From contig NC_065877.1 of the NCBI RefSeq assembly GCF_933775445.1, positions 35,414,694 through 35,478,693 of the forward strand: DNA of 64,000 nt, written 5' to 3'. The translations under genes were made by a program, and so were the position numbers. Source of the DNA: Argentina anserina. Taxonomy: Eukaryota; Streptophyta; Magnoliopsida; Rosales; Rosaceae. A model generated the notes under the pieces. That model saw nothing but the letters and a program-made list of their open reading frames with translations, made no database searches and was not told where the DNA came from. Shown in pieces: positions 24,926 through 36,464 of this stretch (positions are counted from its first letter, which is position 1; the number at the start of each line of letters is the position of its first letter).

Positions 24926-25356
24926 GGGTATTAAACCTAAATGTGCTATGCACCTGTACTGTGACAACAAGGCAGCTATTGATATTTCACAGAATCCTGT
25001 ACAACATGATCGTACAAAACATGTGGAGGTTGATCGTCACTTTATAAAGGAGAAGCTAGACGCGAAGATCATCAGTTTTCCTTTTGTTCCTACAGAAGAG
25101 CAACTTGCCGATATGCTCACAAAAGGAGTATCTAAGAAAGCTTTTTATGACTCACTTGGCAAGTTGGGCATGGTTGATATGTATGCGCCAACTTGAGGGG
25201 GAGTGTGAGTGGAGAGTAGTATGTGAACGGAGAAATAGTGGAGGAAATCACGGGTAGTGGAATATGTAATGGAGAATGTAGTGAAGAACACTTTATATGT
25301 GTATATATAGATGATTATTGTGTAATAAGATCAATAAGCAAGATTAATTTCCTCGG
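24926..25356 (+). mobile_element. Ty1-copia 3' end: RNase H tail, PPT and part of an LTR
   Basis: The frame ending at 25196 reads MHLYCDNKAAIDISQNP, HDRTKHVEVDRHFIKEKL and EEQLADMLTKGVS, the C-terminal RNase H signature of plant Ty1-copia polyproteins. The stop is followed by the purine tract GAGGGGGAG, and a probable LTR starts at 25204 with TGTGAG. Its end near 25356 is not defined. Only the last ~90 codons of the polyprotein remain and no reverse transcriptase or integrase is present, so the fragment is dead. An open frame starting at 24489 runs from the LTR 3 fragment into this piece, which is a fusion by chance. Confidence 0.88.
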
Positions 25357-25712
25357 AATATTTAACCCATACAACAACAACAACAACAACAATTAATGCC
25401 AATGTAGCTTTTTAGTAATAAGGGGTCGTCAAAGTCTTGATCGATGCTTTCCTCCATCTTCATGAAATCATCAGACTCATCGTCATTAAAATTATTGTGG
25501 ATGTCGTATTTCAACTCCAAGTAACCAGACTTTTTCGAGTTGATCGATGGTTTTGACCTCACCTTTGTGACGCTCCTTGAGATGATTAAGGAACTCGAAT
25601 TGAAGGGGATGATGTTTTGTTGTCAGTTTCTTCTGCATTTGCGCAAAAGAGGAGAGTACGTAAAGAGAGTGAGAGTACTGAAGAGAGATACCAGACTACA
25701 CTTGGAAGCCAT
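25357..25712 (-). pseudogene. MMP exon 1 scrap F
   Basis: Minus-strand exon 1 of a diverged MMP-like gene. From the ATG at 25712 it codes for a start (MASKC) and hydrophobic signal region, then with a frame slip NHLKERHKG, then SKKSGYLELKYDIHNNFNDD, which corresponds to KKYL..FGYLNYKN..FNNDD of copy D. Nothing of the cysteine switch or catalytic domain follows. Its inner part is repeated as scrap E, and its 5' part with upstream flank recurs as scrap G near 35.0 kb. Confidence 0.75.
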
Positions 25713-25972
25713 TGTGGTTTATGATGGAATATGTGGCGAAAGCCTCATAATTTGATTGCTATATTTAAGACGTTACAAAAGCAAGAACTACAGATCAGAG
25801 AAAGGAAGAAGACGTTGTTGTCCGCAGAAAAAGATAAAGGAATAAGATGCTGGGGTTTAATTAATTCAACGCGCGCGGTAGTCTTTCTAAGGGACTGTTG
25901 TAGGAAATCTGGTCGTCAACCATTAAGATACAGAAGATGGAACTCGTACGTCAAAGTTTCGGTGAGTCTCAA
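25713..25972. other. 5' flank of scrap F, duplicated at 35.1-35.3 kb
   Basis: Non-coding. It matches 35084-35300 closely (for example ATTTTGATTGCTAT, AAAGCAAGAACTAC, GGGGTTTAATTA, GGGACTGTTGTA). It ends at TTTCGGTGAGTCTCAA, where the next element is inserted. Confidence 0.6.
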
Positions 25973-27069
25973 CAAGGACTAAAACATTTATAATTTTTTT
26001 GATATTTTCGTAAAATTTTCTATTTTTCGGTATATGGATATATCCGTTATATATCAAGAATTTTTCAATGAAAATTTTCGAAATTTTTCAATATTTTCCC
26101 GATATATCCGGAAACTTTCGAAATTTCCCGATATTTTCATAATATCGCCACGTGTCAGACCAACTATAAATAAAATAAAAAATCACTGATTAGGAGAATC
26201 AAACCTCCGATCAATCGTTTTGCAAGCAAAAAGTTATAATCAACTATACAACACCAATTTATTGTTATATATGGCTCTTTTTATTATATATTACATTTCA
26301 TGTCTCAATATTCATCTAAAATTGAAATAAAACCGAACTAGTTGTGAGAGGAATCAAGCCTCTTTGGTCTAGGAGGAAGCAATGATGGACCTTACTCTTC
26401 TGGGTGAAATTCAACATGCATTATCCACCATATTTATTCTCTAATGAGATGCAATCAAGTGAAAACATATTGACACAATTTGATGCACAATCTTCACAAA
26501 GCTATGGTTATGGTCAAAGTTGAAAAATACTTGATCTGAACGAGAACTACTAGTACCACAACCCACAATCAATCACTCACGACCCCTATGGTTGACATAT
26601 AAGTCAGTATATGCAAAATTATAAAGAGGAAATATCATTTAATAACTATTCTTCACAATATACTCAGGGTTTTACTCAAGGACATAATGAAGATAGTGAA
26701 AATTTTGTACATCATAGATCATTTATGTGGTTCGAAATCACTAATGTAATTTCATATTTAATGTATCATATGTAAATAAGTCACGATGACCTACTCCCCT
26801 TTTGTGTATATATATATATATATATTAAGTAAATTTTTAATAATGCTCGACGATTATTTCACCTTAAATTATTATTACTCACTATAAAATAATAGTTATA
26901 TAATAATTTCTTATGACATATAGTAGATAATTGATCAAATAAATATTTCTCAAAGTTTCATTCAAAATTTCCATATTTTTATATAAATTTCCATAATTAT
27001 TTTTTAAAATCAAAATTTCAAAATTTTAAATCCTCAATATTTCTATTCTCACCGAAATTTTAGTCGTTG
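25973..27069. mobile_element. TIR element of about 1.1 kb
   Basis: Comparison with the empty site at about 35287-35310 shows a clean insertion. Ends are inverted: left CAAGGACTAAAA and right TTTTAGTCGTTG (reverse CAACGACTAAAA). The flanks repeat GTCTCAA (25966-25972 and 27070-27076). The left part has TTTCCCGATATTTTC-like blocks in both orientations. The interior holds remnants of a serine/glutamine/tyrosine-rich frame (NEMQSSENILTQFDAQSSQS, later NYSSQYTQGFTQ) broken by stops, perhaps from a transposase-linked gene. The superfamily (hAT or Mutator) is open. Confidence 0.65.
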
Positions 27070-27076
27070 GTCTCAA

Positions 27077-27860
27077 GTCAGTCAAGTGAAGACATGCATG
27101 ATGAAGAGCCGTTTACTTTCGATGGATTAATTTGTGATGGGTATACTTACATAAGTCAAAGTCCTTTTTGGGGTTTGGGGCCTTGGGGGATAGGACAGCT
27201 ACAACTTTTTCGGGCTAGATCGTTCTCAAGAATAGCAATAGTTGATACTATCCTGAAGCAAGTATGATTAATTATCAACAATAAAGTGCACGAAAGATAA
27301 ATAACACATGAGAAAGGATTATCGATGTATCGATTCAGTTTTCTTTTTGTTGTTCGATCAAGATTACAACTCCCGAAATTCTCTGAAAGAATGTGTTCAC
27401 TCTACATATGGTCAAGTGTGCAAATTCATAAGTAGGAATCAGGAACAAATGTGAAAGTGAAACAGTCAAGAACTCGAGGTAATTAATCCCATGCTTGTCT
27501 TCTATCAGTGAAGGAATGATGTAAAAACATTGGTAGTCATGCCCTGATGCCAGTTAGCCATTAATTACAATCTATAGACTACAGTACGAGGCGCAGCATT
27601 ATTTCGACAGGTCCATTCAGAGAAACAAGGTTATTATCCTCACATCATATTTTGAAGGCAATTGAAGAGAATCAAGCAAACTGTGAAGAAGTTTCATCTA
27701 AACTTGATGAAATGAGGAACCAGGGAACTTGTTTAGCTAAATTAAGAACTTGTTTAAAAACCCTGCTCCTATATATAGATGCTCTCTTCCAGATTAAACA
27801 TCAGCAATATATGTACAGTATATATTAACCCCTCTCTTTTTTCTAGGGTGGTGTTATTGA
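27077..27860. other. Duplicated non-coding block
   Basis: Matches 35310-35940: ACACATGAGAAAGGAT, TCGATGTATC, CTGAAAGAA, TTTCATCTAAACTTGATGAA and CTCTTCCAG-TTAAACATCA occur in the same order. No convincing gene; the open frame at 27067-27267 has no known features. It marks the right end of the unit that contains pseudogene C. Confidence 0.6.
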
Positions 27861-28138
27861 CACACTGGATTATTTAGAAGAAAATGTACCAAAGTTTGCC
27901 AAAGGATTGGCTCTTTATAATTTATACATACAACTCTTTATTCTTTATCTTTGGTTTGAAAATTTTAGAACAGGGTATGCATGCAAGTTACCTTATTTGA
28001 TCAAGTAAAGGGCCGGGGATATTAAAGTTAACTGTAGGGGAGTATAATTAACAGAATAGTGGTAACAACAGTGCCTTGAAAATTATTCGATATGGTCGAT
28101 CGAGCTGCAGGTGCTAGCTAGCTAGGTAGGAATGCTCC

Positions 28139-29307
28139 TCAAACGTTATATAAAGCCTTGATACCTTGAATATCATCCGGATGCAAACCTCGTTTCACTC
28201 CCGCGGGGAGACCTGATACCATGATAGCTTCCTTCACTGAGCTATGTCCCAGTCCCAGAAGGTGCCCTATTTCATGCAAAGCCAGAGTCTCCATTTCAAT
28301 AGCACCCGGTTTAACACCCACAGACCAATTCTCTTCTGCGTCCAAGTGGAATATTCCGATCGTCGGGGAAAAAGAATGGGCCAGGACTCCCAAAGGACCA
28401 TCAAATGGAACCCCGTCTCCATGATCCCTCCTCTGAAAACTAATTTTCAAATCCGCACTCTGGTAATTTGAAGTCTTGCTAAAAGTGAAGTGAGTGTTCT
28501 TCTGCCATGTTGCGAAAGCCCGTGCTATGGCGGCTGGGGCGTCAGAACGGGTGTTGGGAGCAAAAGCGTAAGTGAGACGATATTTCGAGGGAGGCCATTT
28601 TGGATTTCCAGGGATAAATGAATAATGAGCAGTAGTATGAATTGAACCTGTAAAACAATATCGAGCTCTTAATAGTTTGATAGAATGTTGAATCATTAAT
28701 TAAAGAGAAAACTGTTGTTTTGAATAATAATTTTGGAAGTCAATTGACATAAAGGAGAAATGGTATTTTGTTTTATGGTAATTGTAGATGCATGTATTTA
28801 TGACTTAGTATACAAATGTATATGGTGTTGTAGGTCAACGTAAATATATAAGATAAAATAGATAATTGTATGTATTTCTAGTTTTCTACCATGGTGCTGC
28901 CTATGCTTGGCTGACAGCATCGAGGTGGTGCCATTGATGATATCTGGAAAACCACAACGAGGAATCATCATGGTAGACACTGTCTTGTCATCCAACTTTC
29001 CGGTGGGTTTGAGCTGGTAATTTATCTGGTAAGTCTTGACGGCTTCCTCCAAAAGGTCGTCGAAATCATCGTTGTTGAAACGACTGTGGTTCTTGTAGTT
29101 CAAGTAACCAAATCTCTCAAGATATTTTTTGAGGTTATTGATGCCCTTGACCCTATTACCTTTGTGGCAACCCTTGAGATGCTCAAGGAAATCGAATGGG
29201 GAAGAGGTCTTGTTGTGGGGATGAGAGGCTGTCGCGTAAGAGAGGAGAGTAAGAAGGGCGAGGAGGAGAGTCATAATGCAGAGGGAAAGATCATATTTGG
29301 TTGCCAT
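28139..29307 (-). CDS. Matrix metalloproteinase (matrixin), copy D
   Basis: Secreted zinc endopeptidase of the plant MMP family (M10A), made as a zymogen. Exons 29307-28890 and 28647-28139 join in phase 1 to 308 residues. Visible: a signal peptide (1-28), a propeptide with KGCHKG, KKYLERFGYLNY and LLEEAVKTYQ (about 37-110), the cysteine switch PRCGFPD (116-122), then the catalytic domain from about 140 with the structural RRDHGDG...FDGP and HLDAEE calcium/zinc segments. HEIGHLLGLGH supplies His264, His268, His274 and Glu265. The Met-turn reads AIMVSG instead of the common AIMYP, so the tyrosine/proline pair after the Met is lost. The protein stops after KALYNV, with no C-terminal anchor. It is probably active, but the altered Met-turn leaves some doubt. 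Its nearest relative is pseudogene C in the neighbouring duplicated unit. Confidence 0.93.
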
Positions 29308-29362
29308 TGCTCCTATCAGCTAGCTTGCTAATTTGTATTGCAATATCCTCATATATGTATTG

Positions 29363-29373
29363 TTATTTATAGG
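29363..29373 (-). promoter_or_regulatory. TATA box of MMP copy D
   Basis: On the minus strand CCTATAAATAA lies 56 bases before the start codon at 29307, matching the conserved CCTATAAA of copies A, B and C. Confidence 0.65.
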
Positions 29374-31307
29374 CTTCTTATTTATTCGTATTCCGATCTT
29401 AATTGCTTAACAGTACAACATGTGGATTTGGCCGGTATTACTAGCTAGGTAGGTCGAGACCTGCAATTGGGATATGGAAGTAAGGGAGAAATGAATCTTC
29501 GAGATTAATAGTCTTGCTGTTTGCCTTGCTCCGTACGTAAATTATTCGATTGAGGGGCGGCGATTGTGAGGGACTTCATGTATTACGTTATTCCGCTCTT
29601 AGTGTTTCTAGCTAGACAGTTTTAGTAACCCTCGTGTATTAGTGTTTCTGTACTTCAAAGAGTTAATTAGTATATTCAGACGCATTATGTCCTTCTTAAT
29701 TTGAGAAGAAGGTACCGGTGTATGTACAATGATGTAGTTTTTCTATTGTAAACGGCTATAAGACTTACCAATAATCACTATCTAGAGAATCATCTGTGTT
29801 GAAAAAGAACGTACTCATATGTTTCATTCTAGTCATATACCTACTATATATTATCAACAATAAACACTGAAGTCTGCTAGCTAATTCTGTTGCAAAAGAG
29901 CCTATTGAATTAGTTGTATTATTGATGCTCCAGATAAATTGGAAGAAAGTAATGCAACACAGAAACACAAATACTATATAACCTAGCTGTTTTTAGATTC
30001 ACACTAAAGGAGACTATTAGTTGTTAATAATTACTTGATTCATCTTATTGGGTCAGTTACCCACCCTGTACGTATACTGAAGGATTGCCCGTCCTACATA
30101 TTGTTTGGATAAATGATTGTATTATAGGACGGCCGGTCTTACATATACGCTGTAAGTTTGGTAATTGGTTCTAACTTCAATCAATGATATATAGACGTAC
30201 GTTGTTGCCTCGTTGGAAAGAATTAGTCAGAGTTTGAGTTGAAGAAATCAAGAGCCATCCTATAAAACCAATTATGCAATATTAGAGTACACTTCAATAA
30301 TCTCAGAAATATACGTATAGATAGAGCTCAACAAGCTAGTCTGCGTTGTAATGGCTGTTATACTGGGACCTAGCTAGCTAATTACTGGGAGTCTAACACT
30401 GATTAATTGTTGAATGGATAAACCAATAATTGGCCCAATTTTTTACCTTTTCACAATAGCCGAAAGATTTTCAACGTGATAGAAGCATATAATATGACGT
30501 TCTTGATAATAATTCTTATTTAGTTTAAATATTTTCTTAATAATGTTCATTTTAAATTACTTTATTATTTTTAAATAGATTTGAGCAAAATAAGAGGAAT
30601 ATGTGTTTAAAAGACCAAAATGAGCAAAGAAACCCGGAATCAGGAATTTGCCTCTGCAGAACAGTCAACTTCAACGGGTCATAGCAAACAATCTACATAG
30701 AGAAAAACAATGAGTAATATATCGATGAAAAACCCTATGAGTCTAGTTTTCAGAGCCTTTAGAATCGTTACAATATCATATTTCTGAAGAAAATGATGTT
30801 CGATTTAGTGAGTAGAAGTCGAACTGTTCGGGGAGAAGCAATCTTAGTCAATGAAGGAAAGAAGGTGCAGCAACGAATTGGAATCCTTCTATGGTTTTTC
30901 TGAGCAACAAGTAAGGACAGCAAAATGAGTTATTTCAAGCCCTTGGATCATTTTATAATCATCTTTAAAAAGGGCCAAGATTAGTTCAACTTATTAGGGT
31001 TTTTTCTCCTATATAAATGAACTTTTCTAAATGGTTAAGGATCACTCCCCCTTGCACCCATACTCCCTATTCTTGCCACATTTGTTCTCTGCCCAAAAAT
31101 ACTTCTCCTACCCCTAGAATCTACTGTGCTTCATCCTTGAGTCTTGCTATACCTTGACGTTCTTCCGGAACTATTTTGGAGAATTAAAAATGTAAAACAT
31201 GACTCAATTATTTTCCTTATGTTTCATACCTTTGTATTTCATTAGTATGTTATGGATTTTAGGGTTTGGTTTATCTTTGATGTCGAGAACATGGTTGTTT
31301 TATAAAT
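29374..31307. other. 5' flank of MMP copy D, no gene
   Basis: Non-coding and AT-rich. The first part matches the flank of pseudogene C (ATTACTAGCTAGGTA-GGTCGAGAC at 29438 and 22016). A segment near 31020-31160 is CT/T-rich with a possible TATATAAATG, but no gene follows. The last five bases (31303-31307, TAAAT) are the target duplication of solo LTR 4. Confidence 0.5.
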
Positions 31308-31686
31308 TGTAATAACCCGAATTCTTGGATTCAAATTGTATGAATTCTTATAATTATTAAACTTGGAAGATTTTTTTAAATCGCATTTTTTTCGCTTCAC
31401 GACAATGTCAAATCGAAAACGGAACCGTATTCGGAGATTTAAATTGGAAAAACGTGATGTTTCCGCAATGCGGGAGTCAACTTTTAACTCCGTCGCTCAT
31501 TTCTGAAAACTTTCTTCACGAAAGTTGTAGAGCTCGTCGATACGAATTCGTGGACACATCACGCGTTCTAATTGCACGTCGTATGTGAAAGTTATTAGCG
31601 ACGGAAGTTAGTTTCTGATTTTAGAAGAAGTATAAAAGGAAATTTTAGGGAATTAGGGTTTCCAAAAACAGAAACCACTTCCCCCT

Positions 31687-31767
<81 letters not shown>

Positions 31768-33878
31768 CGAATCCCTATATCTCAAAATCGCCTATGGCGA
31801 TCTAGTAGCTCCGGCCTCCGTGGCCCTCACCGCCGACCCCAAAGGCACCGAACGGCCTTCCGTTTCCCCCCTCTGCCTCTGCACGCCTCTGTTCACCGCG
31901 CCGAAGCTCCCTCGCCAAATCGAAGATTCTGCGAATTCCTCCATCGTCCAAGCACGTCGCCGGCGAAACCAGATCACGGGGACCACACCACCATCGCTGA
32001 TCCTCATCGCCGAAGCCATCTGCAAGCAAGTTTGAGCTGAATAGCGCCGCCGGTCTCACCCCTCACGAAATTGACCCCGCCGGCCTCTCGAGCTCCTCCG
32101 GCGACTCCTGGCTGTCCTAGTGCTTCTCATAGGTATGGAAATGCATTAAATTGATTAATATGAGTGATTGTGTGAAGTTTGGGAAGAATTGTGGAGAATC
32201 GGAGGAGAAGGAAGAGAGGGTTGTACCGCCGCCTAAGGCGGCGCGTGAGGGAGCGTGAGTGGGGCAGAAGGCGGTCTAGGCCGTGGGAATGTAAAGGGAA
32301 AGAAAAGGAAGGGTTTTGGGCAGCGGAGGACAAGCTACGCGCTGGTTTTGGAATCGGCGCGTGGGCCACACGCGCTGCCAATGTGGGCGGCGCGTGAGCG
32401 CCACGCTTGGCTGCCGGAGGTGGCACATGAACAGTATTTTTTAACAGTAAATTTTTGTAAAAGTAATTTACGTACAGTAAATGTAAAAAGTAATTTACGT
32501 ACAATAATTGTAAAAGTAAATTTCTGAAAGATAAATCGGTAATTAGTATTTACTGAGATAGTATTTACTATGAATAGTACATTGATGTACATGAATACGT
32601 AAATAGTATGTACTTGTACAATAATACATGAATAGTATTTGCGTGAACAGTAATTTTCTAAAAACCGAAAATTGCTTAACAGTAAAACATTAGTATTGTT
32701 TCGGCATTTGAGGTTTTACGTATTGTTTCTAATCACATCTTATCCAATCTAGGTTACCGACGAAAAAAGTAAAGGATTTGCTTTTGGAATTGGGGAAATT
32801 ACGCTCAGGAAAATAATATGAGTAAATCTCACTATGACGAGTCTACCCTTGGCGGTGATTCATAATTACGCTTTTATTTTAAAAGATCGAAATATGATAT
32901 GTATAGGATATAGTGGATTGTGTATGTGTATAAATGGTAAAAAAAAATCGATACATATATATGGGTTGCTATATTATATACTGTCATATTCCTATTCAAA
33001 TACGTTCATTTATAACCCTGATATTGTTTTATTTAAGCATGTATCGCTTGTCTATTTGTGCAATAACATGAGATGAATGTATTGTATGTGGTTTTAACTA
33101 GAGTTATGTTAAAAAAAATTCTTTCTTCGGACGTGTTGGCATGTCGGAACCTAGTCTTGGCTGGGCGACAGGTACGAATCAGTTAGAGCTCTAGTCTGTA
33201 TGTCGGTGTACTGTATGAGGGGTAACAGATGAGTTACCAGCTTATGAGTACCCATATTTTTGGGATATTAGGTGACAGATTGGTTGCCCAATGCCCGACG
33301 GTGTACTGTATGAGGGGTAACAGATGAGTACCTGGGTCTCATGAGTACCCGTATTATAAATGTAATTAGGTAAACAGATGGGTTGCCTAATTTCTCATGA
33401 GCATTTATATTTTTAGATATTATTGGACAATCAGATGGGTCATCTTTTGACTCATGAGTACATTTATAATTGGATGTTTCAGTATTTAGTCTCATATTAC
33501 TATGCATGTTATTTTGTTGTTTTACTCATACGAGCTGCAAAGCTTACCGGGTTTGTGTTTGCAATCCCGGTGCACCTATTCGATGGTGTAGGGGATAGTT
33601 CTGCATGTGTGGATTAGCAGAATCAACGAACTACCTTGAAGATTTCGAAGTTTTCTTTATTTGATTTTGTGGTGAGTACTGAGGGGATTTTACATTCCCA
33701 TTTGATATAATTCTTGAATATTAAATTGGTTTTGTAATAATCAATTCGACTGATATGTACTATGAACTCAGTAACGATACATTGTGACGATAAGATGATT
33801 TCGATTTATTGAGATTGTTTTAGAGTTTTTCATGGCTTCGATTTCGAGTTTCATACTTGAAATTTCGGGGTCGTGACA
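31308..33878 (+). mobile_element. Solo LTR 4 (2.57 kb)
   Basis: Starts TGTAATAACCC, ends TCGTGACA, and is flanked by a perfect 5-bp repeat TAAAT (31303-31307 and 33879-33883). It is the most diverged of the complete copies: it has the shared GAAAGTTGTAGAGCTCGTCG block, a TATAAAAG box near 31631 followed by TTAGGGTTTCC and a long CT tract, and the shared TTACCGGGTTTGTGTTT block near 33544. It lacks the 28-bp array. The GC-rich open frames at 31792-32504 belong to the LTR and are not genes. Confidence 0.9.
31697..31764 (+). repeat. (CT)n microsatellite in LTR 4
   Basis: About 68 bases of uninterrupted CT dinucleotides in the CT-rich leader just downstream of the LTR's TATA box. LTR 2 has a shorter CT run at the same place (19079-19099). 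Confidence 0.9.
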
Positions 33879-33883
33879 TAAAT

Positions 33884-34924
33884 TTTTAAAAGGTTTTATA
33901 AATTTATGTTCTTGAATTGTTGATGAAGATTGTGTCACTTTGAATCATGTCATGCTTGATGTGCTTGAAAACTTGTCATTTGAGCTTTGTTAAACACTAA
34001 TTTACGCATGTTAGTATAGCCATTAACTTGTGCTATGCTGCTAAAAAAACATAGGTTGAACAAGTGGTAAAGGTTGAGGTTCATTGACGTGGGTTTTGAC
34101 TTTGATCTTAAGTTGCATGTAAATTTGTTAAGCCACTATGGATAATTGATTTGCATGTATGAATTCTTTCTTTGATCTTAATGATTTGTGTTATATGTTG
34201 AATGGATGCGCTACATATTAACGTGACATGTTATATGAAATTTCCTAGGTTAGAGCTACTCACTTAGGATATCATAGAAGATTAAATGTGGTATATAGCC
34301 GCTACGGAATATACTTCAAATTTGATTTTCGTATTCAACTTGCATGATTTAAGGCTACATGATGTCTTTACAACAAAAAAAAGGCTACATGATGTGAAAC
34401 AATTCAATTACATGACTTTGTGATATTCTGTCTTGCAGGGGAGGTGATCAAATGTATATAATTGTATATATAGTAAATAGGTTTTGTATTTCTTTATGTT
34501 CTTGATACAACAATATCTCACACCTTAAAACAACTTGTATATAAATGTATATAATACTTATAGATAATATATATTTGTAGATAATAGTAGTTTATGTAAC
34601 TCTCTATTCTGCCGGTGTGCCCTTAATTCTTGGACCCCGACCTATAACGATAACACTTACTAACCACTATACTATCTCCTACAAAGTTTATTGATGGCCT
34701 TAAAATGCTTTATCACAACGTCCAACATATTATTTCAGTTTTCCTTTTGTTGTGTAATTACTAATTAAGAGTTTAAGACTACTTCTCTGAAACAAGCAAA
34801 AGCCTCTACGAACAAGTTCATGTACGGGAAACCGTGCATACTTTTTACGATAGTTGCAAAATTATCAACGTCTGAAATGATACAGTTGTTTAATTAAGGC
34901 TACTTCTCTCATATGGACGTTGGT
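33884..34924. other. Non-coding region
   Basis: AT-rich, with short A-runs (34373-34381) and a repeated AAGGCTACATGATGT (34351 and 34381). No coding frame of note is seen. Confidence 0.5.
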
Positions 34925-35083
34925 AAACTCCCAAGTGGAGTTCATCGATTGTTTTGAGTTTTGACCACATCTAGCTTTATGACGCTCCTTGATCATCTCA
35001 ACGAACTCAAATGCGATGATGTTTCGTTGTCAGTTTCTTCTGCATTTGCACAAGAGAGGAGAGTGAAGAGACTTTGAAGCCAA
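34925..35083 (-). pseudogene. MMP exon 1 scrap G
   Basis: Second copy of scrap F. The minus strand matches 25712-25550 through the signal-peptide region and the propeptide start; the initiator is TTG (35083-35081) where F has ATG. It ends after the segment corresponding to the KTINS codons, and no downstream MMP sequence follows. Confidence 0.7.
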
Positions 35084-36464
35084 CGTGGTTTATGATGGCA
35101 TGTGTTGGAAAAGCCTCATATTTTGATTGCTATTAATAAGAAACTACAAAAGCAAGAACTACTAATCAGAGAAAGGATGGAGACCTTGGGGTTTAATTAG
35201 TCTTTTTAAGGGACTGTTGTATGAAATCTGGTCTTGAACCGAGTCAATTACGCCATTAAGATGCTTAACTCGGAACTAAGGCAAAATTTCGGTGAGTTCC
35301 ATAGTGAAGGCATGAAGAGCCATGAAATATTGAAACTTACTTACTTCCGATAGGTTTGTGATGATTTACCTTGCAACGGTCCCTTTGGTGGGGCGAATAT
35401 GACATTTACAACTTGTTCGTGGTAAACCGTTTCTAAATCGTTCTGAAGGGGCGGAAGAAAGATAAATGACACATGAGAAAGGATCGACGATGTATCATTT
35501 CAGCGAAGTGTCATTTCAGTTTTACAGCACGACAAAGAATCATCGATGTATCATTTCAGTTTTCTTTTTGTTGATCAACAAGATTACTACTCCCGAATTT
35601 CTCTGAAAGAAGAACATGGACACAACTCAACATGTTCAAGTATGCAAATCCATAAGTCGGAATTAGCAAAACAGTCAAGGACTCAAGGTAACCCCACGCT
35701 CGTCTTCCATCAGTAAAGGACTGATGTGAAACCTTGGTAGCCAGTTAGCTATTAATCTAAAATCTACATTATGAAGTTAGCCATTGATGTTTCATCTAAA
35801 CTTGATGAAATGAGGAACTAGGGAATTGTTCAGCTAAATATACTTGAAGAACTTGTTTACCCTGATCCTATAAAGATACTCTCTTCCAGCTTAAACATCA
35901 ACAATATGTACTATGTAGAAAATCAACTCCTCTCTTTTCACTATCTTATTTATACTGACATTTGGGACGAAATCCATATATTTGACAGAACTACAGCAAC
36001 TTACTTATGCAACAAAAATGCAAACACAGAACAACACTTCCAATCACTTTACTACAACCATTATAATACAGTGGCAAAATATGATCAGCTTATCAAAGTA
36101 TTGTATAACCCATCACCCATCAGCATTTGACACATTTAACATAAAGCTATAAAAAAACGAAGAATTGAAGAAACACAACCTCTATTCAAGTATCAACAAT
36201 CATCCAAATCACTCCATAAGCTTCAACTATAAAGAAAAGCTACTGATTATCAATATCCAACCCATACAACAACAACAACAAAGGGGAATGCCATTCCTGA
36301 AGTCAATGTAAGAAACTAAATGTACAACCGACCGATGCATCACATCGAACTAAGCTGCAAACTAGAACATCCAACTCACTAGTACGAAACACATAAAAAC
36401 AGAACAATCAAACAATGTGGGAGTTTTACATTCACTACATCAAAACTGGCGAGACTTTATCTCC
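35084..36464. other. Duplicated flank, then 3' flank of the DUF716 gene
   Basis: 35084-35940 is the second copy of the block at 25713-25972 plus 27077-27840, without the 1.1-kb element. From about 36130 on the sequence is probably the 3' UTR of the minus-strand DUF716 gene. No other gene is seen; the frame at 35906-36130 has no known features. Confidence 0.55.

Noticed and set aside
27067..27267. 66-codon frame as a gene
   Set aside because: It begins at the edge of the TIR element, and the paralogous copy near 35.3 kb does not preserve the frame.
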